Positions 55,222 to 64,000 of a stretch of 64,000 nucleotides of DNA are shown in pieces. A model generated the notes under the pieces. The model ran no database searches, was not told the origin of the DNA, and saw nothing but the letters and a program-made list of their open reading frames with translations. Source of the stretch: Symsagittifera roscoffensis (Eukaryota; Xenacoelomorpha; Acoela; Convolutidae); assembly GCF_963678635.1 (NCBI RefSeq), contig NC_087070.1, forward strand, positions 50,121,789 to 50,185,788, in the 5' to 3' direction. How positions within the stretch are numbered: position 1 is the first letter of the stretch; the number at the start of each line of letters is the position of its first letter. The translations under genes and the position numbers were made by a program.

Positions 55222-55687
55222 GACTCCCTGCAGCGCCCTGACCCGCATAAATCAGAACAGATTAAGTGGTGTTTTGGGCGCTATAGTTCTCGCTTTCATC
55301 TTTTCATACGGACCATTCTATGTATCCCAGATGTGCAACGGGTTCCACTTCTTGGCCGGCTTCGACAAACTCACTTTCGCTTATATCACCCTAATATCTC
55401 AAGCTTCAACAGTCTTGAACAGCTGCATCAACCCCATTTTGTACAGCGCTTTCACCAAAAGTTTCTATCTTATCCATCAACTCACATCTCCGGATCTGCA
55501 AACTGAGAACCCCGCAATTGAGCGAGCTGCAGGGGCGCAAGAACTCGACTTTCGGACTACACCCAGGGGCTCCTCTGATGCGCCGTATGTCCCAAAAGAC
55601 GCCATCATCGAACTGCAAACAGCAAAACAACGGTTTGATACAATCAGCGCGCTGACCTATCACATTCAAGAATCAAAAGAGTGTTAG
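55222..55687 (+). CDS. Class A GPCR, exon 4 (TM6, TM7, C-terminal tail)
   Basis: The last exon encodes the basic end of loop 3, TM6 (LGAIVLAFIFSYGPFYVSQM, lacking the usual CWxP but with Pro in place) and TM7 (ITLISQASTVLNSCINPILY) with the NPxxY motif as NPILY followed by a helix-8-like SAFTKSF. A ~85-residue hydrophilic tail with Ser/Thr sites ends at TAG 55685-55687. With exons 1-3 the coding length is 1,095 bases, exactly 365 codons including the stop. Architecture and motifs fit a plasma-membrane rhodopsin-like receptor, probably for a peptide or amine; I cannot name the ligand or subfamily. Confidence 0.85.
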
Positions 55688-56587
55688 GATTCAAATTTGA
55701 TGAATATACTCAAAAAATGTCATTAATTTTGCGTATGCTCAAAATAGTTATTTTTGCTGTCAGTTTTGCCGTTATCCAAAAATCGTTACTTTTCTATATT
55801 TTTTCTATATATTCTATGTCCACTTTCTTTGCCGTATATTGTCCTATACAGAAAAAAAATATCATTACTAACTTTAAAATTGCCAAATTAATCGGTGTTT
55901 ATAAACTGCCCAATCATTCAATATTTATTACACCGACAGATTGAGTTTCCTATACTTTTGGAACATGAAAACTGATGCCCAGTTAAAACTTGTAATCATT
56001 CGAAACTTGATGTTTTATTTTTTTTTCAGGTTTTAAAATTGTGGTTGATAATTTGGTGTAAAGTGTAATTTTAGTTTTATTTGTTAAAAAAAATTATGTG
56101 ATTTTAATTGTTGTTGGTCAACAAATCCAGAAACTAGTGCTGTTTGTTGGCCGTCATCACCCAAAATTTTTTTGTTGAACCATTGAACCATTTATAACAC
56201 CAAAAGCGAAGTCAATTAGTTTATTTTGATTCGAAAAACTCGTAATAGTGCTGATTGATAATTTTAACTTTTAATGTTTGTTTTCAAAAATGACTTAATT
56301 AACATTTTTTTTGTTTTTCTTTGAAAACTCAAATAATATCATGTCCCTTGAACACGGTTTAACCACGGTACTCAAAAAACGTGAGAGCTTACCAGTCAGC
56401 GATGATAGCGAATTTCACAATCCCAGGAAAAAAAAACTGTTTGACAGAATGAAGATGAAGCAAATTGAAAGAATCTGCCAGATCAAAACCGGTAAAACTT
56501 CTTTTTAGAGATATCCAAGTAATAGCCAAAACATACAAAAACTAATTAGCTGCGAATATAAAGTAACCAAAGTTCATCATTCGCTTT
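55688..56587. other. Downstream of the GPCR, no gene seen
   Basis: Likely contains the receptor's 3' UTR. AT-rich, with no recognisable gene; the frame at 56311-56508 has no family features. Confidence 0.4.
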
Positions 56588-57016
56588 TTGTTTCGACTTT
56601 CGATACGAAAGTAATGGAGTATTTGTGATCTGGGTGGGTTTTTTGTTCCGACTTTCGATACGTAAGTAGCAGAATATTTGTACTCGGTGAGGGTTTTTTT
56701 TCTTCAGAAAAATTTCGATTTTTAACTAGCCATTTTTGACGGAATTTTTAAAAATCATTTTTATCAATGTTGTCCTGAGCTCAAATTTGAAAAAAATTCT
56801 TCACCTGTAAAACGCGTAAGCGGAGAGTTAATCCGTCTGAAAAATTATTCCAAATTGGTTGAAAGAAGCTTATTTGCCATAATTGATTTGTTACAAGGAG
56901 CAACATCTATCCTTTTGTACTTTATATGGAGTGTTTTAAATTGTTTTTACTTCTCCATAAACCTTAAAAGGCACTCTGAATCTTCAGGGTTTCGCCCGAA
57001 TACGAGCAGTCTTGTT
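56588..57016 (+). repeat. ~530-bp repeat, rearranged copy with doubled head
   Basis: The head occurs twice, at 56588 (TGTTTCGACTTTCGATACGAAAG) and 56643 (TGTTCCGACTTTCGATACGTAAG), before one body that lacks the central GCGCGATAT palindrome. It ends with GGGTTTCGCCCGAATACGAGCAGTCTTGTT-type sequence. Confidence 0.7.
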
Positions 57017-57571
57017 AAGTTTGAACAGTGTGAAATCTGGTATTTCCGGACTTTTGCGAACATGAGCTTATTTTTCTAGGCTTTGGCGACCATGGCAAAC
57101 CGACAGCTAATTTTTGGGTTAAAAGAGTTGATAATGGATGGTCAGATCAGTAAATCAATGTATCAGTAAACAAAAAACAAATTTTTCAATTACGTTATAA
57201 CAACTATTGAAAACTGAAACTTGTAAAAAATGACCATTTTCCTCAAAAATAACCTTGAGTTATAACGAAATAAAATAACTCTCAACATACAAATATACGC
57301 TTAGGTATAAGTACCAATGCAAGTTAATTAGCAGATTTATAATCCAATATAATCTTGACTTACTAAACAGATTTCTATTTGTTATGACCAATTAAAACTG
57401 ATTAAAGTTTCTACAGAAAATCTTTTTTTTTAGAGTCTCTTCTCAAATATATCAAAAAATGAAAAGAATAATCTCTAATTGATTATACTTGATCAAAATC
57501 GATTTCATAGCTTTAGCTTAGAGACAGGCCGTAAACCTAGCCAGATGCGTTCAGTAAACCGATATGCCTAA
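57017..57571. other. AT-rich stretch, nothing seen
   Basis: No coding features; a few AATTGATTATA-like phrases near 57350-57500. Confidence 0.4.
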
Positions 57572-58096
57572 AACAAGACTGCTCGTATCCGGTCGAAGTC
57601 CTGAATGTTCCGACTGCCTTTCAAGGTTTATGGAGCAGTAATAACATTAACAAGTTAAATGTAAAAAATGGACATTTTTTTTCTAAAAATTGAAGTTTTT
57701 TATGAAAATCATCCCCTCACACGCCATAGTAAGTACAAAAGTATAGATTTCGCTCCTTGTTACACATCAATTATGGCAAATAAGCTTCTTTTAACAAAAT
57801 TGGAACAATTTTGTGAGACGGGTTAAATCTACGCTTACGCGTTAAGAGCGCAAAACAGATCGCACGTTAATTGGCTCAAATTGGCCAAAAAGGCAATCTA
57901 TAAACCTCCCATAACTTTACAAAAAATGATCAAAGACGAAATATTTTTTCAAATTTAAGCTCAAGACAACATTCCTTGTGAATGAAATAAAAAATTTTCC
58001 GTCAAACATGGCTAGTTAAGAAGTCGAAATTTGTCTGAAGAAAAAACCCACCCCGAGCACAATTTTTCCGTTACTTTTGTATCAAAAGTCGCAACA
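57572..58096 (-). repeat. ~530-bp hairpin-ended repeat, inverted copy
   Basis: Plus strand starts AACAAGACTGCTCG and ends GTCGCAACA; on its own strand it follows TTAT. The 3' hairpin is partly decayed (GGTCGAAGTCC). Confidence 0.8.
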
Positions 58097-58603
58097 ATAA
58101 GCAGACCAGCATATCCAGCTATGTAATAATTTTATCGATTGAGGAAGTCAAGTTTTATAGAGGATTTTAGTGGACACATCGTTTTTCCGAGTGCCCCCCC
58201 CCTTATTTTGTACTTCGTCTGCTAAAATTTTCACGAAATTCTAATACCAGCGTTAAAATAGAAGAATCCATTTGTAATCAATTCTAATTGATTCTAAGAT
58301 TTTTTCTAAAATGGTTTGATCAGTTTTATTGAATTAAAAACCTTTTTGTTTGCACGTGTCATCGTTGACCCAATTATTTATAAATTGAAAACCGTTGGCT
58401 AAAGTAAAACGTTGGCTAATGAACAGAACTTGGAAAACGTTTTAGAAGTCTTCAAATCAATTCAAATATGTAATTGTTTTTCTTCACTTGTCTTGATTAG
58501 TTTTTGTTTCAATTTCGTCAAAAAAAACAAGCTGAATTTTTAGCACATATTTTCATTTTAGCAGAAAGTGTTTTTTTGTCAATGGTGATGAAAAGAACTG
58601 AAA
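58097..58603. other. AT-rich stretch, nothing seen
   Basis: No coding features apart from chance short frames. Confidence 0.4.
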
Positions 58604-59134
58604 AAAACTGCTCGTATCAAGGCAAACCCTTGAATGTTCTGACTGCCTTTAAAGGTCTATAAAGTTGTAAAAACATCAAAAATTAAATGTAAAAAAAAAG
58701 AAACTGAAATGAAAAAATTTTGTAACAAAATTTGAGATTTTTTTGAAGCACATCCCTTCACACGCCATATAAAATATAAAGTGATAAATTTACTTCTAAA
58801 AAATCAATTATAGCAACTAAGCTTCCTTCAACCTTTTTGGAACAAATTCTAAGACGGATTAAATCTCCGCTTACGCGTTAATAGCGCAAAATATATCGCG
58901 CGTTAATTGTCCCAATTTGGCCGAAATTCTAATTTTAAACCTCCATAATTTTACACAAAGTGATTACAAGTGAAATAGTTTTTCAAATTTAAGCATAGGA
59001 CAACAATACGTTTCGAATGATATAAAAACAATTCCGTCAAAAATGGCTAATTTAGAAGTCGAAATTTGTCTGAAGAAAAAAAACACAACCCCGAGCACAA
59101 ATGTTCCGTTACTTTTGTATCGAATGTCGGAACA
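58604..59134 (-). repeat. ~530-bp hairpin-ended repeat, inverted copy
   Basis: Plus strand begins ACTGCTCGTATCAAGGC and ends ATGTCGGAACA. The central GCGCAAAATATATCGCGCG palindrome is kept; the 3' hairpin is weakened. Confidence 0.8.
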
Positions 59135-59502
59135 GTAATAAAGCTGTAAAATTTTTGCAATATATTTTTAAACTTAACCAAAAAGGAAGAACTTAGCTGA
59201 GGCCTAGCGAAGTTACTCAATATAAAAAATCTGATTTATTTTAACAAAGATTCGTTTTGCTCAATGTTTCTATTTTTATTTTAAAACTGTTTCTACCCGT
59301 TCCAGGAATCAAGTGAACTTTATAATACCTAAACGAAGTTTGCTTTTATTGGTTTGCTTTTGACACCCAAAGATAAGTGTCATCATTAAGTTTGAACTTT
59401 TGTGCATATTTTTAGTGTCATTCAATCTCAACAATATCAGGTCTGAAAAGTTGTACTGAAAAATACTGCGAGAATTTCATGCTCGCATTACCTTTCGAAA
59501 TT

Positions 59503-59551
59503 GAAATGGGTGGTTTGTAATTGGAAGTTTCAGTTACAAACTACCCATTTC
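59503..59551. repeat. Hairpin with 18-bp arms
   Basis: GAAATGGGTGGTTTGTAA at 59503-59520 pairs with 59534-59551 with a single mismatch, across a 13-base loop. Confidence 0.7.
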
Positions 59552-59939
59552 AAATTCAATTGGCAATTTGAAACTAATTACTTGAATTTGATACTAATGG
59601 TCTAGTTTTTCCAAGGAATTGTTTTTAAAATAAAAAACTGTGTTGATCATTGTTAACTGAACAAGAAATGATTTCATGCAATTTTATTTGCCGATATATA
59701 CTGATATACCGTTGAGCATGCAAATTACGAAAATTATTTTTGTATAAAATTGTTAAAGCGTAATTTTATAGTGCTGTTCCAAGAAGGATAAAAACATTAT
59801 CAACACTCGCACAAAACCAACCTCAAACGATAAACATTTTTTTTGGCTCCAAAAAATTTTTATCTTGGCCATCGAATGTAGCTATTAAAGGTATATTTAC
59901 AGCAACTTTGTCTGAACTACACTTGGGACACTTGAAACA

Positions 59940-59995
59940 AAACAGGATAGCTCGTATATAAGTGCAAAGCCCTGATGTTTTGACTGCCCCTTCAT
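59940..59995 (-). repeat. 3' end fragment of the ~530-bp repeat, inverted
   Basis: Only the terminal ~55 bases are recognisable (GCTCGTATATAAGTGCAAAGCCCTGATG, then ACTGCC). Confidence 0.5.
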
Positions 59996-60725
59996 GAAGA
60001 AAAAAATTATGCGTCAAAAAACCGATTTAGCATCTTACATCTATCGTTTTTAGCGTCTAGCATCTATCAAAAAGACCAAATAGCTGGCTTAAGATCAACT
60101 TTCAAAGATTTTACTTTGCCGCTTACTCATTTTAGAAGAACGCAACATGTCGCTCGTTTATAGTTCCAAAGGAGCTAAACTGGCAGCCTTTAAGCCCCGT
60201 TTTTTTCTAGAAAAAATGATCACAAGTTTTTCAAGTTGATGTCAATAACATCAAAAAAATTTCATCAAAAATACAGTTGAAAAGTCAGAACTACACTAAA
60301 AATATACTCTCAGCTTCAATATTTTTGTGTTTTCTCCAGAAATAGGAAAATAACGAAACTATTTAAATATAAATAAACGCTTTGTCCTGATGTCTTCTGT
60401 ATCAAATTTTAAGAAAAATTAGATTGTTCTATAAATATCCTCTGAAAATATACACAACAACAAGCAAGCCCTGTTACTGGGCGAGTAGCACAGAATGATA
60501 CAACAGTTTTTTCAAACTAGTGTTGTTTATGTATGTGGTAAAAAAAAATACACATGCGTTTGGAACGTTAGTGAACAAAGCAAAATCAACAGCAGCCTGC
60601 AGAATAATCAAATTGGTAAATCCTTGAGTAATGTGTTGATTTTTTTATATCGAATAGTTTTTACGGAAACAAACACTAAAAATTGTATAATTATTGAGAA
60701 AAAAAAGGTTTTTCATAGAACACAT

Positions 60726-60805
60726 TACGAGGCCAAACTGTGTGTTTGTGAATTGCGTGCGGATTCCGCGACAAAGCCGCGCTCTTTGTTCTTTTTCTTC
60801 TTTCG
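60726..60805 (+). repeat. Second copy of the short repeat seen at 40090-40165
   Basis: Same order of matches: GAGGCCAAACTGTGT, TTTGTGAA, GCGGATTCC and CCGCGCTCTTTG. The surrounding frame at 60495-60842 is not coding in character. Confidence 0.5.
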
Positions 60806-61925
60806 TTTTCTCAATCGTTCTGACAAATGTTATCATGTTTAAAGGCTTGTCTCTTCATTCCAGAGACCAACACACATTGAATGAAGCGCCTTTTCAATGC
60901 AAAGTTTGACCTCGTAATGCAACTCAAAGGGTTCAAACAATTCTTAGAAACGTCTATAAATTAAATAATTTACCCTTCTGACAATCATTTTTGCTGTGTA
61001 TGTCATCAAACTTCAGAAAAATTTTCAAAAAAAGTAATCTGTTAATTTTTTTTTGTCTATTTTTGCGTTTATTTAGCAATTTGATTGTGAGAAAATACAT
61101 TAGTCGTAATTTAAATTAGGGTTTGAAATTATCCGGTGTAACCAAAAATCCCTTTGTATTGTCGGAAGTTCGAACTCAATTTCCGCTATGAGTTTTGAAA
61201 GTCCTAATATTGACAATTGTATAGATATAATTTTTTCAAAGTAATTATACTCTCAAACTAAATTTCGAACTACTCATTCTACTGGCATCCATACAATTGT
61301 CAATAACAAGACATCCAAAGTATTAACATGAAAACACTCTTCAAAAATATCAAGCTACTGGTTAGGATCGAAATATTTAAAAAAAACGATCAAAGGTTAG
61401 ACTTTGCAACATCTAATTTGAGCATCAAAAAATTTTGTGAGGTTGTTTTCTATAAAAAACATGTGAAAGTTTTCTAATTTGCCAGAATTTTGGTTGTCAT
61501 TATCAAAAAATATATTGTAGTCGATTGTAAAGTTTTTGTTCAAGTCGCTAAAAAGTAAGAAAAGTTGTCTTTTGCTACTTTGAAAGAACCTTCTTTAATT
61601 ATTTTTCAAAAAATATTACTTGTTCAAATTCTAGTTTGCTTTTAATTTTCGAATTTTGTCTGTATTTCGAATCAAAAATTGCTTACGATGTTTCAAATAC
61701 TAAAACTTCAAGAACAATAAAACCGTCACATAAGTGTTTTGTTTGATGCTTGTGTTTTTTCCAGTGCCTTGTTGATTTTCTTGATAGGTCTTTTCCTTAG
61801 TGTTTTTAAAGTATCCTGGTGTTTGACCTTGCACACATAAAATTGCATTTCTAGACAACCAATTCTGTCACGCTTAAATTTTTGGAAATTTGATGACTTT
61901 GTATCGTGTTTCTTTTTCATCTAAC

Positions 61926-62122
61926 AGAATTCTTCATTGATCGCCAAATTATCAGATCAAAACAATAAAACGGATAATCTCATAAACTATACTGACGATG
62001 TCCAAAATCTATATGAAAATTTTTTATCCGCCAATTGCATAGTGCGCCCGTCTATCACTGCAATTAAAGATCGTTGTATTACAAAAATAAAAACATATGC
62101 TTTTGCTTTAAGAAACTTGTAA
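61926..62122 (+). other. Possible coding fragment, about 63 codons
   Basis: After an AG at about 61925 the frame reads through LSDQNNKTDNLINYTDDVQN and NCIVRPSITAIKDRC to a TAA at 62120-62122. Amino-acid usage looks more protein-like than nearby frames, with balanced charged residues and few homopolymers. I do not recognise it, and it may be a relic of an exon or of a retroelement gag. Confidence 0.25.
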
Positions 62123-62477
62123 AAATCCAGTATCTCAAAGACTACGCTGGAACTTAATGAGGGCTCTTTGCGATTGTATTGTGTGAGTTGATCATCTTGT
62201 TTATAACGACACTGTCATCCGGCCGGATTGGCATGAACCAGTAATAAGTATTTATATCTATTTATCAGGTAAATTTATCGTATCTCAGACCAGACTGATG
62301 GCCTTGACTGATATTAAGCAAAACCATATGGCTGAGCCATAATTTTTGGCTGAGCATACGGCTGCGCGACAATAAAGTTAAATTTGTGTTCAGTTCTTTC
62401 TCTCAACTTACTTTACATAGATAGATCTAGCCAATTTGTTCGGATTCGATATAGAGCTCAAACCTTACGGTGGGACT

Positions 62478-62493
62478 TGGCGCAGCCAACAGG
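62478..62493 (+). promoter_or_regulatory. Primer-binding-site-like sequence
   Basis: TGGCGCAGCCAACAGG follows the putative LTR and precedes gag. It starts TGG, as expected for pairing with a tRNA 3' CCA end. The tRNA species is not identified. Confidence 0.4.
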
Positions 62494-63540
62494 TTACAAA
62501 AACCCGCTAAGTATTCCACTATTCACACGAGACACAAGACATCTCTAGAACCACCATTGGAACGGTCAAAATGGGCGGCAATGAAAGAAATGGCCGTCTT
62601 TGCAAAGAGTCAAATATGGAATAGAGGTAAGAGTTTTGATAAGAATGAAACCTCCCGTGCTAGAACCAACTGATCCAACCTATGGCACTTAAACATAATA
62701 GAGACATCTGAAATCAAGAAAAAAGAGTCACTTGGGAAAATAACGTAAGCAAAAGCAGAGATAAAAGCGAACTGTGCAATCAGGTACCATGGGATGACGC
62801 GGACGAAATAGTAAGAAACTACATATTCTTAGGTCTGGGAGCAGAAAGGCAGAGACAATCGCAACAAAAGAGACCAAGCCTCGAATAGAAACATCAACTA
62901 CAAAGGAGTTAGCAAATCCTAGAAGACATATTCGTAGTCACACGAATCATAGCTTTCGAAAGGTAGAATTTCATCTGTCGGAAACAATAACAAAAAAACG
63001 AGATGTTGGAGTAATTCCATACGGATTTGGTCAAAGTTGATTGTGGGGATCGAGAAGACGAATGTGTTTGTGATATGTTCACGTCCCACATGTCCAACGA
63101 AAAAATTGCAGAAGAACTGTTGGCAGAAACCCGATCACCAAACGACGCTTAGGATTATGCAATCAGGAGAGAAAAAAATATTGACAAAGTAAAGCGATGA
63201 AAACAAATCCATTTGGAGCTCCATCAGCCACAAACACATCACTGAAACAAGAACCGTTGGGTCATATTCAACCACGCGGAAAAGGTGGTAACCAAAGTAA
63301 TGCGTACCAAAATAGCCAAAAGGGTCGGGGAAATCTGCGAGGTCAGAACAATTTTTCCCGGGCAAACTACAACCCACGGGGCAACAAAACCAACAGGTAG
63401 GTCAAAACAAAACATGCTATAAATGTGAAGTCCTGTCCAGCGAAAGACAAAATCTGTACCAAATGCGCCAAACGAGGCCATTTTGCACAAGTATGTAGAT
63501 CAATAAACGTTAACTACATGCAACAAACCGAGTCACCAAC
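62494..63540 (+). pseudogene. Gag with zinc knuckle, broken
   Basis: Frames around 62510-62670 (Arg/Lys-rich) and 62890-63130 are interrupted by stops. The region 63197-63400 is Gly/Asn/Gln/Arg-rich like a nucleocapsid linker. At 63455-63496 a complete CX2CX4HX4C knuckle (CTKCAKRGHFAQVC) is present; a second one just before it survives only as CYKC near 63417-63428. The double-knuckle layout is typical of some Ty3/gypsy Gag proteins. Confidence 0.65.
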
Positions 63541-63699
63541 AAGATAACGAAGAAAAGGATTCCATTGCAGAGGACAAAATCGACCCAGTGGCATATGCCG
63601 AATTCATGTCGGCAAACGGTTGGGAGGAAATTCCCCAGGACAACTTTACGGTTTTGGCGATATCATAAACAACCGCAATCCAAAACCCAATGAGTATGC

Positions 63700-64000
63700 A
63701 AGAAGCAGATATAAACAGGCATTTAGTTAAACTAAAAACAAAATCAGAAGATCTCTTCGCCATTGCAGATTCTGGAAACCCTATGTCTTTTCTGAACAAA
63801 AAAACAGCAGAAAGGCTACGCCAAAACAATAGCTCCAAAAAAATTTAAACTCAACCCACCGGCGGTTATAATGGAAAGTACATCGTTCCAAAAAGGCGAC
63901 TAATCATTGCTGTAGAATCCGGACTGTGGATAATCCAATCGGCTCCGTTCATCATCGTAGACGACCAGAAGGCAAATATCATCGGGCTGAACATCCTACC
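63700..64000 (+). pseudogene. Retroelement aspartic protease, partial
   Basis: A frame ending at a TAA near 63848 holds FAIADSGNPMSFLN with the retropepsin DSG at 63768-63776. After a frame change, AVESGLWIIQSAPFIIVDD and NIIGLNIL at the window edge match the second half of the fold, including the conserved hydrophobic I-I/L-G-x-N/D-x-L pattern. RT would be expected beyond the window. Confidence 0.7.

Larger units (their letters stand above)
62180..64000 (+). mobile_element. Third LTR retroelement, decayed, cut by window end
   Basis: Signs in order: an LTR-like end with TATA-like GTATTTATATCT (about 62248) and AATAAA (about 62371), a TGG-initiated primer-site-like sequence at 62478, gag fragments, a zinc knuckle and a retropepsin motif near the right edge, continuing beyond the window. 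Multiple stops show it is a pseudogene. The left boundary of the LTR is not defined because no second copy is in view. Confidence 0.6.

Noticed and set aside
60495-60842. A 115-codon frame
   Set aside because: It overlaps a dispersed repeat (60726-60805), is rich in runs, and has no recognisable motif.
62478-62500. TGGCGCAGC as the start of a tRNA-Met gene
   Set aside because: The following bases do not fold as a tRNA, and the position between LTR-like sequence and gag fits a primer-binding site better.

Overview
The window looks like invertebrate animal DNA. It is AT-rich and intron-bearing, and transposable elements dominate it. The only host gene I can assemble is a class A (rhodopsin-like) G-protein-coupled receptor, split over four exons between about 39.4 and 55.7 kb. 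Its exons sum to exactly 365 codons and all three introns are phase 2. An env-bearing Ty3/gypsy element and repeat-swollen introns would fit a marine invertebrate such as a larvacean tunicate, but that is only a guess from the element types.

Region by region. 1-4.4 kb: a decayed Ty3/gypsy element on the plus strand (gag, DTGA protease, RT with YVDD, RNase H), out of frame in several places and lacking part of RT. 4.4-11.3 kb: non-coding, with dispersed short motifs, a diverged LTR-like stretch and copies of an abundant ~530-bp hairpin-ended repeat. 11.3-32.3 kb: a ~21-kb LTR retroelement on the minus strand, flanked by 2,229-bp direct repeats that differ at about seven positions by eye. 32.3-32.9 kb: an extra partial LTR copy and a 200-N assembly gap. 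33-39 kb: repeats and unassigned DNA. 39.4-55.7 kb: the GPCR gene; its introns carry ~530-bp repeats, a TA-flanked MITE, a 59-bp palindrome and a 3.7-kb minisatellite of 35-bp units. 55.7-62.1 kb: more repeats and nothing convincingly coding. 62.2-64 kb: a third retroelement (LTR-like end, primer-site-like sequence, gag zinc knuckle, DSGN protease), decayed and cut by the window edge.

The large minus-strand element is the notable object. In sense order it holds: a basic 148-codon ORF; a ~355-codon frame without ATG; gag; a zinc knuckle and DSGA protease; RT, RNase H and a DDE integrase with a GPY/F-like end; two small overlapping membrane-protein ORFs; a 395-codon frame with no ATG, TTG, CTG or GTG; an env-like glycoprotein; and an intact 602-codon ORF I cannot place in any family. 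Three ORF junctions are ATGA overlaps. Both ATG-less frames follow short ATG-initiated ORFs and would be entered by a +1 shift on a homopolymer just before the stop. Single in-frame stops separate the two gag segments and separate protease from RT. This could be an unusual recoding scheme, a young non-autonomous copy, or homopolymer and base errors in the assembly. The near-identical LTRs make ordinary age-related decay the least comfortable explanation.
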